Under the pieces are notes generated by a model, which was not told the DNA's origin, searched no databases, and saw only the letters and a program-made list of their open reading frames with translations. Source: Bacteroidota bacterium (lineage in GTDB: Bacteria > Bacteroidota > Bacteroidia > Flavobacteriales_E > Vicingaceae). From it: a stretch of 64,000 nucleotides of DNA. Positions 27,870-37,085 of the stretch are shown here, piece by piece. The DNA lies in contig JABFGJ010000007.1 of the NCBI GenBank assembly GCA_013112545.1, positions 124,001 through 188,000 on the forward strand, in the 5' to 3' direction. The position numbers and the translations under genes are program-made. The stretch's first letter is position 1. Each line of letters starts with the position of its first letter.

Positions 27870-28949
27870 TTATTTGGGTGCTTTTTGAAGTAAATAGAGA
27901 GCTAAGAATCCGTAGATAATATTTGGAATCCACATGGCTAACATGGGGTGAAGGCCCCCATTGGTAGCAAAAGTTTGTGATATTTTCATAAATAAAATAA
28001 AACTAAAACTGATGAGCAAACCAACTCCTAGGTGCATGCCTATTCCTCCCCTAACTTTTCTACTGGCAATGGCCACACCAATTAACGTTAATATTATTGC
28101 AGCAAATGGAAAAGCAAATCGCCTATACTTCTCTATTTCATAGAAAACAACCATTTTAGTTCCTTTAAATTTTTCAGCTTCTATTTCACGGTTTAATTCA
28201 AAGTAGTCGAGCATTTCGACATCGGTATCCCTTCTGCTAAATTCCTCTGGTTTCATGTTTAAAACAGTGTCTTTATATAATCCTTTTCTGATAATCTCTT
28301 TCGTTCCATGAATTTCTCTTTCATAAAAATTCTGGATGGTCCATAAATTTTTGCTGGTATCCCACTTTACATAATCTGAAATTAATTTATAAGTCAATCT
28401 TCCTTCAGGATTAAAACGCTCTAATGAAAATTTTACCCCAACATCAGTTGGTGCTGAGTAACTTTCGAAATAGGCAAAACTATTTGTATCTAATTGTAAA
28501 TGAATGTTTTTGTCTGTGTTTCTAAAAGCATTTTTAATGTATGTATATCTGAAATTTAGCCTAGTTTCATTACTCTTAGGGATTAAGAAATTGTTGAGAT
28601 AAAAAGATAGACCGGATAGAATTAAAGCTGAAATTATATAAGGCCTTAGGAACCTACGGAAAGAAACACCACTAGCTAGTATGGCTATTATTTCAGTGTT
28701 GCTAGCCATTTTGGAGGTAAAGAAAATTACTGAAATAAAAATAAAAAGCGGACTGAATAGGTTGGCGAAATAGGGTATGAAATTGAGGTAATAATCAAAG
28801 ATTATGGCTTTAGTTGGCGCATCTCTTTCTATAAATTCATCAACGTTTTCTGAAAAATCAAATACGATTGAAATAGATATAATAAGTGCAATAGAGAAGA
28901 AAAATGTCCCTAAAAACTTTTTAATGATATAGAAATCTAATTTGTACAT
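27870..28949 (-). CDS. LptF/LptG-family (YjgP/YjgQ) permease
   Basis: The 359-residue inner-membrane protein has the YjgP/YjgQ pattern: an N-terminal segment ending near residue 30, a few transmembrane helices, a large periplasmic beta-jellyroll domain (about 130-250) and C-terminal helices (IILTLIGVAIASRKVRGG). These permeases pair with LptB to move lipopolysaccharide out of the inner membrane. Bacteroidota often encode the two subunits in separate loci; only one is here. It starts at the base where the tgt stop codon ends (1-bp overlap). Confidence 0.88.
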   Translation of the reverse strand: MYKLDFYIIKKFLGTFFFSIALIISISIVFDFSENVDEFIERDAPTKAIIFDYYLNFIPYFANLFSPLFIFISVIFFTSKMASNTEIIAILASGVSFRRFLRPYIISALILSGLSFYLNNFLIPKSNETRLNFRYTYIKNAFRNTDKNIHLQLDTNSFAYFESYSAPTDVGVKFSLERFNPEGRLTYKLISDYVKWDTSKNLWTIQNFYEREIHGTKEIIRKGLYKDTVLNMKPEEFSRRDTDVEMLDYFELNREIEAEKFKGTKMVVFYEIEKYRRFAFPFAAIILTLIGVAIASRKVRGGIGMHLGVGLLISFSFILFMKISQTFATNGGLHPMLAMWIPNIIYGFLALYLLQKAPK

Positions 28950-30079
28950 TAAAGTCTTTCAGCAAGTTGAATTACCATTTTTTCTTTCCATTCATAAAAT
29001 GTACCATCTACAATTCTACTTCTTGCTTCATTAACTAACCAAATATAAAAAGCTAAATTGTGAATGGAAGCAATTTGTGCTCCTAAAATTTCTTTCGAAA
29101 CCATTAAATGTCTTAAATATGCTTTGCTGTAGAATGTATCGACATAACTCGCCCCATCAGCTTCAATAGGACTAAAGTCGTCTTTCCACTTTTGATTTCT
29201 CATATTCATGATGCCATTTTTTGTGAAAAGCATCCCATTTCTAGCATTTCTTGTAGGCATTACACAATCAAACATATCAACTCCCAATGCAATATTTTCT
29301 AAAATATTTACCGGTGTGCCTACACCCATCAAATATCTTGGTTTGTCTTCGGGTAAAATATTGCAAACCAAGTCGGTCATGGCATACATTTCTTCAGCTG
29401 GCTCTCCAACTGATAAACCACCAATTGCATTGCCTTCACGCTCAAAGGAAGCAATTTTTTCTGCAGATTCAGTTCTTAAATCCTTGTATGTACTACCTTG
29501 TACAATAGGAAATAATGTTTGCTTGTATCCATAAATTGGCTCCGTTGAGTCAAACCGATCACAGCACCTTTTTAACCAACGATGAGTCATGTGCATAGAG
29601 CGTTTGGCATACTTATAATCGCAAGGGTAGGGTGTGCATTCATCAAAAGCCATAATAATATCAGCGCCAATAATTCGCTGAGTATCCATGACGTTTTCAG
29701 GTGTAAAAAAATGCTTAGAACCATCGATGTGCGATGAAAACTTAACCCCTTCTTCTTTTATTTTTCTTCTATGAGCTAAGGAATAAACTTGATAGCCACC
29801 ACTATCAGTTAAAATGGGTTTTTTCCAAGAATTGAATTGGTGTAATCCACCGGCCTTTTGCAATATTTCAAGTCCAGGTCTTAAGTACAAATGATAAGTA
29901 TTACCTAAAATTATTTGTGCTTTTATATCCTCTTCAAGCTCTCTTTGATGGACTGCTTTTACTGTTGCAGCAGTACCAACGGGCATAAAAATTGGTGTTT
30001 CTATAGTTCCGTGGTCGGTTTTTACTATTCCTGCTCTTGCTTTACTTTTCGAATCTTTTACTTCTAGTTTAAACTCCAT
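28949..30079 (-). CDS. tgt: tRNA-guanine transglycosylase (queuine tRNA-ribosyltransferase)
   Basis: Tgt exchanges guanine-34 of GUN-anticodon tRNAs for preQ1. The 376-residue protein has the family core: TPIFMPVGT, ILTDSGGYQVYSLA (catalytic Asp region), FDECTPYPCDY, GGLSVGEP, YLMGVGTP and the DCVMPTRNARNG motif with the catalytic Asp. It heads an operon with an LPS permease and a hydrolase. queD and folE of the same pathway lie about 18 kb to the right. Confidence 0.97.
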   Translation of the reverse strand: MEFKLEVKDSKSKARAGIVKTDHGTIETPIFMPVGTAATVKAVHQRELEEDIKAQIILGNTYHLYLRPGLEILQKAGGLHQFNSWKKPILTDSGGYQVYSLAHRRKIKEEGVKFSSHIDGSKHFFTPENVMDTQRIIGADIIMAFDECTPYPCDYKYAKRSMHMTHRWLKRCCDRFDSTEPIYGYKQTLFPIVQGSTYKDLRTESAEKIASFEREGNAIGGLSVGEPAEEMYAMTDLVCNILPEDKPRYLMGVGTPVNILENIALGVDMFDCVMPTRNARNGMLFTKNGIMNMRNQKWKDDFSPIEADGASYVDTFYSKAYLRHLMVSKEILGAQIASIHNLAFYIWLVNEARSRIVDGTFYEWKEKMVIQLAERL

Positions 30080-30135
30080 TTATAGTATCTATTGAACCCG
30101 AATTATGTTTAAAAATTAAAATGTATAAACGGCGT

Positions 30136-30143
30136 CAAAGATA
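30136..30143 (-). promoter_or_regulatory. Promoter -7 element of the tgt operon
   Basis: TATCTTTG on the minus strand matches TAnnTTTG, 56 nt before the tgt ATG. No clear -33 TTTG at the expected spacing. Confidence 0.45.
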
Positions 30144-30309
30144 CAGAATAGCAATTGTAATTGAATTTTAGTCGGTTTAATAAAGTTGAAAATGTATAAC
30201 ATCTCATATATGATAAAATTTAAAGCGACTCAATAATCTGCAAATTTGTCATATAAAAGAATTTTATATTTACAATCTCTATCAATTATTGATGAATTAG
30301 ATTTAAGCC

Positions 30310-31401
30310 TTGGACTTTTTAATCAACTTATACATACTTTCTTTTATAATCCAAATGGGATTCTGGTTGATTGTGTTTCGCAAATTGGCTCAATATTCAA
30401 TTTCTTTAAACAAGAAAAAAGCAAACCAAGAACCTATTTCAGTAATAATAGCTGGCAAAAATGAAGCTGAAAACATATTGCGCTATTTACCTTTGGTTTT
30501 AAAGCAAGATTATCCAACATTTGAAATCATTTTTGTAGATGATCATTCAACTGATGACTCGCTTTCAGTACTTAATAAATTTGTAGATGAGAAGTTGAAA
30601 ATTTATTCAAATCTTAATGAGAATAAAGGCAAAAAAAGTGCAATAAAGTTTGGGATATCACAAGCAAAACATGAGCTGCTAGTTTTTATTGATGCCGATT
30701 GTTGGCCTAATTCTGAGGCATGGTTGAAGCATATTTCTATGGCATTTCAAGATAAAACAGAAATCGTTTTAGGCCATGGAGCCTTTAGCAAAAAACCTGG
30801 TTTTTTTAATAAGTTAATTCGCTATGAAAATCTAATGGTTGCTATTCAATACTTTTCTTTAGCCTTAATTGGCAAGCCTTATATGGGAGTTGGAAGAAAT
30901 CTAGCCTACCGAAAAACACTCTTTGAAAATAGTTCTGGATTTGAAAATTACAAAGCCTTGCGCAGTGGAGATGATGATTTATTTGTAAATGAAAATGCAA
31001 ATTCTGAAAATGTTTCGATAGCTATTTTACCAGAGTCACACACCCAATCAGAACCTGTATTAAACTTCAAATCTTATTTTTTTCAGAAAAGAAGACATTT
31101 AGAAGCTGGAACAAAGTACAAAGTACAAGATCGGTATAGATTAGCGCTAATTGGACTTTCTCAATTGTTTTTTTATGCAATGTTTATTTATCTTATCATC
31201 TTCAGCGAACAGAAAATTTTAGTTATTACATTGTTTGTATTCAGGTTTTTAGCGCAATTGTTTGTGATGCGAGGAATTGTTAAAAAACTAGGTGAAAAAG
31301 ATTTATTACCCTACTTCCCTTTGCTCGAATCTATTTACATATTTTTAATTTTTCTAATTGGGGCCTCAACTTGGGTTTGGAAAATAGACAGATGGAAATA
31401 A
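30310..31401 (+). CDS. Membrane glycosyltransferase family 2
   Basis: The 363-residue protein has an N-terminal membrane helix, a GT2 (GT-A fold) domain with ISVIIAGKNEAENILRY, the nucleotide-sugar motif IFVDDHSTDDS, FIDADCW and a later GDDDLFVN, and C-terminal membrane segments. It probably adds sugars to a lipid-linked or surface glycan. The start is TTG (an in-frame TAA lies 6 bp upstream); an ATG 45 bp further in would cut the first helix. A possible promoter is TTTG (30245-30248) with TATATTTA (30265-30272). The sigma factor gene overlaps its end. Confidence 0.82.
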   Translation: MDFLINLYILSFIIQMGFWLIVFRKLAQYSISLNKKKANQEPISVIIAGKNEAENILRYLPLVLKQDYPTFEIIFVDDHSTDDSLSVLNKFVDEKLKIYSNLNENKGKKSAIKFGISQAKHELLVFIDADCWPNSEAWLKHISMAFQDKTEIVLGHGAFSKKPGFFNKLIRYENLMVAIQYFSLALIGKPYMGVGRNLAYRKTLFENSSGFENYKALRSGDDDLFVNENANSENVSIAILPESHTQSEPVLNFKSYFFQKRRHLEAGTKYKVQDRYRLALIGLSQLFFYAMFIYLIIFSEQKILVITLFVFRFLAQLFVMRGIVKKLGEKDLLPYFPLLESIYIFLIFLIGASTWVWKIDRWK

Positions 31402-31991
31402 ATAAAAATTTTTCTGATAAAGCAATTGAAGATTATAATCTAGTGCTTGCTGCATTATCTGGAAAACAATCAGCCTATACCAGTATCATGGTTAGATACA
31501 GAGAGCCAATATATTATTTGGTCTTAAAAATGGTGAGAAACGAAGGCGATGCTGAAGATTTAGCCATTGAAGCATTTGAAAAAGCATTCAAGAAATTAGA
31601 ACAATACAGTCCTGAATATGCCTTTAGTACTTGGCTTTTCAGGATAGCTACTAACCATTGTATAGACCATATTCGGAAGAAAAAAATTCAAACAACATCG
31701 ATTGACGATGTCAGTAAACATGAAAAGTCCTGGGGCATACAAGTTAAAACTAAAACGAAAGACCCTGAAGAAGCTTTCATTGAAAAGCAAAAAATAAAAA
31801 TGATGCGAGAAGTTGTTTCTAATTTAGATGAACCATACAAAACACTTGTCGAAATGCGCTATTTTAAGGAATTGAGTTACGAAGAAATCGCCAAGGAACG
31901 AAATATTCCCTTAGGAACTGTTAAGGCACAGCTTTTTAGATCTCGAGCTATACTAGCCGATATAATTAGAAAGAGTAAGGATTCAATTTAA
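31392..31991 (+). CDS. ECF-family RNA polymerase sigma factor
   Basis: The 199-residue protein has sigma region 2 (VRYREPIYYLVLKM, GDAEDLAIEAFEKAFKK, FSTWLFRIATNHCIDHIR) and region 4 (LVEMRYFKELSYEEIAKERNIPLGTVKAQLFRSR). No anti-sigma factor gene is adjacent. The ATG at 31392 overlaps the GT2 stop by 10 bp and gives a normal N-terminus; an in-frame TTG 21 bp upstream is less likely. It is 7 bp before rsmG, so GT2, sigma and rsmG form one operon. Confidence 0.92.
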   Translation: MEINKNFSDKAIEDYNLVLAALSGKQSAYTSIMVRYREPIYYLVLKMVRNEGDAEDLAIEAFEKAFKKLEQYSPEYAFSTWLFRIATNHCIDHIRKKKIQTTSIDDVSKHEKSWGIQVKTKTKDPEEAFIEKQKIKMMREVVSNLDEPYKTLVEMRYFKELSYEEIAKERNIPLGTVKAQLFRSRAILADIIRKSKDSI

Positions 31992-31998
31992 AAGCAAT

Positions 31999-32619
31999 AT
32001 GGAGGTTATCCTTAAATATTTTCCCGAATTGTCTGCATTAGAAAAGGAGAGGTTATTTGCCTTAAAAGCAATTTATGAATCTTGGAACAGCAAAATAAAT
32101 GTCATTTCACGAAAAGACATGGATGAGTTTTATATTCGACATGTGCTGCACTCGCTGAGTATTTCTAAAATGATTCAATTTAAAAAAGGCAGTAAAATAC
32201 TGGATGTTGGAACAGGAGGAGGGTTTCCCGGTATTCCATTAGCCATTTTAAATCCTGATGCTGACTTTCTGTTAGTCGATTCTATTGGGAAAAAAATTAC
32301 TGTAGTTGCTCATGTAGCTGAAGAGTTAGGATTGCAAAATGTTAGAGCGCAACAAATTAGAGCAGAAGAGATTAACGAGAAGTTTGATTTTATTGTAAGT
32401 CGTGCAGTTACTCAAGTTGATCGCTTTTTGCCTTGGGTTAAAAATAAATTTAATTCTAAGTCATTGAATGACATGCCTAACGGCTACTTTTTTATTAAAG
32501 GCGGAGATTTAAAAGAAGAATTTAAAAACATTAAAACGACTTACATTGTTAAGGACTTGAAAGAAGAATTTGAGGAAGAATTTTTTGAAACTAAAAAGCT
32601 TATATATATGAAAGCTTAA
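31999..32619 (+). CDS. rsmG: 16S rRNA (guanine-527-N7)-methyltransferase RsmG
   Basis: The 206-residue protein matches RsmG: NVISRKDMDEFYIRHVLHSL near the N-terminus, the SAM-binding motif ILDVGTGGGFPGIPLAI, LVDSIGKK, and VSRAVTQVDRFLPWV. It methylates G527 of 16S rRNA. Length is normal. It is the last gene of the GT2-sigma operon; the next gene has its own promoter. Confidence 0.96.
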   Translation: MEVILKYFPELSALEKERLFALKAIYESWNSKINVISRKDMDEFYIRHVLHSLSISKMIQFKKGSKILDVGTGGGFPGIPLAILNPDADFLLVDSIGKKITVVAHVAEELGLQNVRAQQIRAEEINEKFDFIVSRAVTQVDRFLPWVKNKFNSKSLNDMPNGYFFIKGGDLKEEFKNIKTTYIVKDLKEEFEEEFFETKKLIYMKA

Positions 32620-32644
32620 TTCATTTTGTTCGAATCATTTCTAT

Positions 32645-32652
32645 TAAGTTTG
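32645..32652 (+). promoter_or_regulatory. Promoter -7 element of the DUF2911 gene
   Basis: TAAGTTTG matches TAnnTTTG; a TTTTG ends at 32628, 16 nt upstream, as a possible -33. The ATG is 23 nt downstream. Confidence 0.5.
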
Positions 32653-32675
32653 TAATTCATTATTAAAAAAACAAC

Positions 32676-33509
32676 ATGAAAAAATTAAAATTATTAACGC
32701 TTGCATTGCTTGCCTTTATGATAACAGCAACAGCTCAAGATTTGCCAAAACCTAGTCCATTTGCAGATGTATTGCAACGAGTAGGATTAACAGATATTAA
32801 AATTGAGTATTCTAGACCAGGAGTGAAGGAAAGAAAAATATTTGGTGATTTATTACCTTTTGATAAAATCTGGAGAACTGGTGCGAATGCTGCAACAACG
32901 GTTTCGTTTTCAACTGATGTTGATTTTGGTGGTGTTAATGTTAAAGCTGGAACTTACTCTGTATTTACAATTCCTGGAGAAGGCGAATGGAAAATGATGT
33001 TAAATACTGACTTGGGGGCTTCTGAAGGTTCTTACAAAGCTGAGAATACAGTTGCTGAAGTTACAACTAAAAGTCTTGAATCTAATTTCAGAGAAACGAT
33101 GATTTTTCTATTTGATAATGTGAAAGATGAATCTGCTGATTTGATTTTGGAGTGGGAAAAAACTAGAATTGTTGTGCCAATTAAAGTTGCTGCAAAAGAA
33201 GAAGCTGTTAAAAACATTGAAGCAAAAATCAATGAACTTGAAAACGCTTATGGTGTTTATAATTCAAGTGCGAAATATTATTTAGATGCTGGATTGGATT
33301 TAGACAAAGCATTGGATTGGTCAAAAAAATCTGTAGCAATTAAGTCTGTTTTTTGGAATGTTTATACTTTGTCTTTAATATATGAAGCAAAAGGAGACAA
33401 GAAAATGGCAATAGCAACAGCAAAGAAATCATTGGAATTGTCTGAAAAAGCCAATTACGCACCTTACATAAAAATGAATAAAGAAAATATCGCAAAGTGG
33501 AGTAAATAA
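32676..33509 (+). CDS. Exported DUF2911 protein with C-terminal TPR-like helices
   Basis: The 277-residue precursor has a signal peptide ending near TATAQ. Residues about 24-170 match DUF2911 (EYSRPGVKERKIFG, LLPFDKIWRTGANAAT, GTYSVFTIPG, WKMMLN). The last ~90 residues are helices of the tetratricopeptide type (YYLDAGLDLDKALDWSKKSV, AKGDKKMAIATAKKSLEL). The biochemical role of DUF2911 is unknown. A strong terminator follows. Confidence 0.85.
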   Translation: MKKLKLLTLALLAFMITATAQDLPKPSPFADVLQRVGLTDIKIEYSRPGVKERKIFGDLLPFDKIWRTGANAATTVSFSTDVDFGGVNVKAGTYSVFTIPGEGEWKMMLNTDLGASEGSYKAENTVAEVTTKSLESNFRETMIFLFDNVKDESADLILEWEKTRIVVPIKVAAKEEAVKNIEAKINELENAYGVYNSSAKYYLDAGLDLDKALDWSKKSVAIKSVFWNVYTLSLIYEAKGDKKMAIATAKKSLELSEKANYAPYIKMNKENIAKWSK

Positions 33510-33531
33510 ACTTCCCGCAATAAAATAATTT

Positions 33532-33569
33532 AAAAAGGGAAAAGTCATGCTTTTCCCTTTTTGTTTTTA
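33532..33569 (+). terminator. Rho-independent terminator after the DUF2911 gene
   Basis: A 13-bp stem (AAAAAGGGAAAAG, 33532-33544, with CTTTTCCCTTTTT, 33550-33562) has a 5-nt loop and is followed by GTTTTT. It separates this gene from yaaA. Confidence 0.9.
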
Positions 33570-33603
33570 AAACTTTAATCTAAATTAGTTGTTTTAGAAA
33601 TCT

Positions 33604-34389
33604 ATGATACACCTACTTTCTCCAGCAAAATCTCTAGACTATAATTCTGCAATTAGCAGTTCAACGGTTACTATTCCCGAGAATCTTTCTCAGGCTGAAA
33701 AATTAATTAAAAAGCTAAAAAAAACTTCGTCAAAAGATTTAAAATCAATGATGTCGATAAGTGATGCTTTAGTTAAATTAAATAAAACTAGGTTTGATAC
33801 TTGGCAAGGGAAACTAGAAATTAGCGATACTTCTCGACAAGCAATTTTTGCTTTTTCCGGCGATGTTTATGTTGGTTTAGATGCATATTCTTTAAATCAA
33901 AAGGATCTTGAGTTTGCTCAAAATAATTTGAGGATTTTATCGGGCTTGTATGGTATTTTAAGGCCATACGATATAATAGAACCTTATCGTTTAGAAATGG
34001 GATCATCTTTAAAAGTGGGAAGAAAAAAGAACCTGTATGAATTTTGGGGAACAGAAATAGCATCGAACTTGAAATCACTTTTGGCTACACATCAAGAGAA
34101 GACATTAGTGAATTTGGCGTCTAATGAGTACTTTAAAGTAGTTGACAAAAAAACGTTTGATTTAAAAATAATAAGCCCTCAATTTAAAGACTCTAAAAAC
34201 GGTGAGTATAAAATAATCGCCTTTTTTGCCAAAAAAGCTAGAGGATTAATGAGCAGATATATAATTGAAAATAAAATTGAATCCTCTGCAGATTTATTAG
34301 GTTTTGACTATGAGGGTTATCGTTATAATGAAAAACTAAGTAAGGAAAATGAACCTGTATTTACTAGGGAAGAAAACCAGATAAAGTGA
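33604..34389 (+). CDS. yaaA: Peroxide stress protein YaaA (DUF328)
   Basis: The 261-residue protein has the YaaA N-terminus IHLLSPAKSLDYN and the family's FSGDVYVGLDAYSL, RILSGLYGILRPYDIIEPYRLEMG and NLASNEYFKVVD motifs. In E. coli YaaA limits DNA and protein oxidation by lowering free iron. It overlaps the next gene's start by 1 bp, so they are co-translated, and apbE follows, forming a three-gene operon. Confidence 0.93.
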   Translation: MIHLLSPAKSLDYNSAISSSTVTIPENLSQAEKLIKKLKKTSSKDLKSMMSISDALVKLNKTRFDTWQGKLEISDTSRQAIFAFSGDVYVGLDAYSLNQKDLEFAQNNLRILSGLYGILRPYDIIEPYRLEMGSSLKVGRKKNLYEFWGTEIASNLKSLLATHQEKTLVNLASNEYFKVVDKKTFDLKIISPQFKDSKNGEYKIIAFFAKKARGLMSRYIIENKIESSADLLGFDYEGYRYNEKLSKENEPVFTREENQIK

Positions 34390-34841
34390 TGAAGCAAGAA
34401 AAAGAAGAATGGCAAAACCCGATTGATAAAGATAAAATAACGGAAAATCCTCACAATTTGCCTTATGCACATAATGTGGGCAGCGCTATTATTTTTCCAG
34501 AAGATAAAGACCGAATAAAAAGCAATGCCATGTCTGCAATGGTAGAACAAACCAATGTTCAAATGAAGCAGATTTACGAACAAATGGAATTGCTTGTGCA
34601 ACAAGCAAATCAATTGAAAGCTCGTGTTGAAATTTCAGAAGAAATTTATGCATCTGAAATGGCTTTTAAACCTATAACAGGCCATACATATCATTTATAC
34701 GAAGATGATAAAGGCAAAAAAATACTATCTATGATTGGACCAGGCGAGTGGGCTAGGGGGATGAAATATAAAAAGTTCATTGCTACGGCAAAATTGTCGG
34801 GTGACCACACTTGGGACATCATAAAAAAAGCAGATTCATGA
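34389..34841 (+). CDS. DUF2452 protein
   Basis: The 150-residue cytoplasmic protein matches DUF2452: NPIDKDKITENPHNLPYAHN, VGSAIIFPEDKDRIKSNAM, a coiled-coil-like EQMELLVQQANQLKAR, and a C-terminal beta part with GHTYHLYEDD and IGPGEWARG. The function is unknown. ATG 34389 is taken because it overlaps the yaaA stop as TGATG; an in-frame GTG lies one codon upstream. It overlaps apbE by 4 bp. Confidence 0.85.
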   Translation: MKQEKEEWQNPIDKDKITENPHNLPYAHNVGSAIIFPEDKDRIKSNAMSAMVEQTNVQMKQIYEQMELLVQQANQLKARVEISEEIYASEMAFKPITGHTYHLYEDDKGKKILSMIGPGEWARGMKYKKFIATAKLSGDHTWDIIKKADS

Positions 34842-35830
34842 AAGGTATTTTACTGATTGCAATTGTTATCTTTTTTTCAGCTTGCCAACCGAATAAAAAG
34901 CAAGAATTTGTTTTTCAAGGCGAAGCTCAAGGAACAAGTTATACTGTAAAGTATATAAATAACCAAGAACTTATAAGTCTGAAAAGCAGCATAGACTCTT
35001 TATTGTTGGCAATAGACAATTCCATGTCAACTTATAAACCGAGCTCTAGAATTTCAGCTTTAAATAAGGGTGAAAAAATAGAAATGGACAAGATGTTTCA
35101 AACTGTTTTTCAACGCTCAATTGAAATAAATAAAGCAACAGATGGTGCTTTTGACCCAACAATAGGACCTTTAATATCGGCTTGGGGTTTTAATTTTGAA
35201 AATCCAATGCACCTAGATTCCTTGAAAGTTGATAGTTTAAAAAATCTATGTGGATTCGACAAATTTGAAGTAAACCAAACTTCTCTAATGAAGGTAAACT
35301 CAAATGCTTCTTTAAATTTTAATGCGATAGCTCAAGGATATTCTGTTGACTTAATGGCAGAAGTATTAGAAATATATAGAATTGATAACTTTTATGTTGA
35401 ATTAGGTGGAGAATTAAAAGTAAAAGGTAAAAACAAAGATGGAGTGTATTGGAGGATTGGCATAGACAAACCTGTGGATGAAAACCTAGAACATGAGCTT
35501 TCTCACATCATTTCTTTGAATAATAAAGCGATGGCTACCTCAGGGAATTATCGGAAGTTTTATGAAATAAATGGAGAGAAATATTCTCATACTTTAAATC
35601 CAAAGACAGGCTATCCTGTAAAACATAAGCTATTAAGTGCTACAGTAATCGCAGAAGATTGTATCGATGCAGATGCTTATGGAACGAGTTTTATGGTCTT
35701 GGGTTTAGAAAAATCAAAAGAAATATTAAAACTACACCCTGAATTGCAAGCCGTTTTAATCTATGCAGTAGGTGATTCCTTGAAATCGTACTATTCTGAT
35801 GCTATAGCTAAACAAATAGTTGAACTTTAA
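34838..35830 (+). CDS. apbE: FAD:protein FMN transferase (ApbE), lipoprotein
   Basis: ApbE covalently attaches FMN to threonines of Na+-pumping NADH dehydrogenase and Rnf subunits. The 330-residue precursor has a lipobox (FFSACQP, Cys at about residue 15). It then has the family motifs AQGTSYTVKY, MSTYKPSSRISALN, DGAFDPTIGPLISAWGF, NFNAIAQGYSVDLMA, YVELGGELKVKG, ATSGNYRKF and SHTLNPKTGYPV. The ATG overlaps the previous stop (ATGA); starting further upstream would leave the lipobox off the N-terminus. Confidence 0.93.
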   Translation: MKGILLIAIVIFFSACQPNKKQEFVFQGEAQGTSYTVKYINNQELISLKSSIDSLLLAIDNSMSTYKPSSRISALNKGEKIEMDKMFQTVFQRSIEINKATDGAFDPTIGPLISAWGFNFENPMHLDSLKVDSLKNLCGFDKFEVNQTSLMKVNSNASLNFNAIAQGYSVDLMAEVLEIYRIDNFYVELGGELKVKGKNKDGVYWRIGIDKPVDENLEHELSHIISLNNKAMATSGNYRKFYEINGEKYSHTLNPKTGYPVKHKLLSATVIAEDCIDADAYGTSFMVLGLEKSKEILKLHPELQAVLIYAVGDSLKSYYSDAIAKQIVEL

Positions 35831-35938
35831 TTGAATTTCAACTATTAATTCATTCAATTAATCGACTAATTATGTGGTTGTTATAGATATTTAATAAGCC
35901 TAGAGTTATATTATGAAAGAGAGAACGAAAGCAAATCG

Positions 35939-36130
35939 CTAATCTTCTTTCTTACACATTTCATCTGGCTTTGCACCACAAAATCCACAAGGTGCGCCTT
36001 CTTCATTTAACATGGGGTTGTTGCTAGCACAAGTACCAGCAAATTTTCCATTCTTTTTAAAAAGTATTTTTACTGCAATGCCTGCAAAACCGATGGCTAA
36101 AAGTAAAATTGCTAAGAGTAAAACTTTCAT
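35939..36130 (-). CDS. Small membrane protein with conserved cysteines
   Basis: The 63-residue protein has one N-terminal membrane helix (LLLAILLLAIGFAGIAVKI), then a short soluble tail with Cys-rich GTCASNN, GAPCGFCGAK and DEMCKKED. It resembles the small 'membrane or secreted protein' of Bacteroidota, of unknown function. Four Cys could bind metal or form disulfides. ATG 36130 is preferred over the one 18 bp upstream because it puts Met directly before the helix. Confidence 0.7.
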   Translation of the reverse strand: MKVLLLAILLLAIGFAGIAVKILFKKNGKFAGTCASNNPMLNEEGAPCGFCGAKPDEMCKKED

Positions 36131-36230
36131 CTTATTTATTTTCTGCAAAGGTAATTATTCTGAAAGAGTTGGCGAGTAAATTATACCGATTATGCTTTTA
36201 ATTGCCGTTTAAAATTTAAAATATTTTTGT

Positions 36231-36264
36231 TAAAAAGATATCTTCCGATGGCTATCGGAAGATA
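36231..36264 (-). terminator. Rho-independent terminator after the DUF2807 gene
   Basis: A perfect 11-bp stem (36239-36249 with 36254-36264, arms TATCTTCCGAT/ATCGGAAGATA) has a GGCT tetraloop and on the minus strand runs into TCTTTTT. It lies 87 nt beyond the DUF2807 stop. Confidence 0.75.
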
Positions 36265-36350
36265 AATGCCGAGTATTTTATAAACGAAATACGGAAGTTA
36301 GTATGCGACATGTATCTTTCTATTGAGAGGAATTGATAATGCGATCGGTA

Positions 36351-37085
36351 TTAGCGATGAATTAAGTTGCCAGTACCGGTTTTTGTTAGGTCTATAGTTG
36401 GGTTTCCAAAGTATTCAATATTACCTGAACCTTTTATTTCAGCCTTTAACTCATCACTTACCCTCACTACCAATTGTCCCGTATTCTTATTGATGGCCAA
36501 TGCTTTTTTTGCTTGTAAATTTTCAGCGTTTATAAACCCATTTCCATTGGTGTAGAGTATAAGTTCATTGCTAGTCCCGTTGCAAGTAATATCTGCTGTG
36601 CCAGCATGAGATTTTAAAGAAACATAATCGCAGTTTAAACTTAAATAGATGTTTCCACTTGCTTTCCACATGTCCAATGCAAAGTTCGTTTGTGTAAATG
36701 TGTTAGTTAATTCTACATCCCCGCCACCGCGATAAACGATGTTGTGAACTTCTGGCAATGAAATATAAATATCGATTTCCTTCTTAAAGCTTCTTACCCA
36801 ATTACATCGATTGTTGTTTTTGATGTATAAAGTATTGTCTTGAACCGATAAATCAATAAATTCTTGTAAGTTTTTTCCTGCTTTTACTGTGATAGTTCTT
36901 TGATTTGATTGTGTTAAATGCAAATTAATTCTATCCTCAACTTCGATGGAATAAAAATCGGCTGTTTGTCTTTGTTCTTCAACTATTTTTCCAGTTGACT
37001 TAAAACAATCACCCATGTTTTCCTTTTTGCATGATGTTATACTTGCAAAAAAAATAAATAGACTTATGAATTTAATTAATCTCAT
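36351..37085 (-). CDS. DUF2807 (GIN-domain) lipoprotein
   Basis: The 244-residue precursor has a lipobox (SITSCKK, Cys at about residue 19). The rest is the right-handed beta-helix-like GIN/auto-transporter adhesin head domain DUF2807, visible as repeats of NRINLHL, LYIKNNN, VYRGGGDVEL, LKSHAGTADI and EIKGSGNIEYFG. Likely surface-exposed or periplasmic; the function is unknown. It overlaps the upstream PagL-like gene by 4 bp, so they share a transcript. Confidence 0.85.
   Translation of the reverse strand: MRLIKFISLFIFFASITSCKKENMGDCFKSTGKIVEEQRQTADFYSIEVEDRINLHLTQSNQRTITVKAGKNLQEFIDLSVQDNTLYIKNNNRCNWVRSFKKEIDIYISLPEVHNIVYRGGGDVELTNTFTQTNFALDMWKASGNIYLSLNCDYVSLKSHAGTADITCNGTSNELILYTNGNGFINAENLQAKKALAINKNTGQLVVRVSDELKAEIKGSGNIEYFGNPTIDLTKTGTGNLIHR

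Noticed and set aside
31371..31391. TTG at 31371 as start of the sigma factor gene
   Set aside because: It would add seven residues with no family support, while the ATG at 31392 gives the normal N-terminus and a simple 10-bp overlap with the upstream gene.
35831..35938. Inverted repeat TTGAAT...ATTCAA between apbE and the small membrane protein gene
   Set aside because: The arms are short, AT-rich and widely spaced with no T-run; this is expected by chance.
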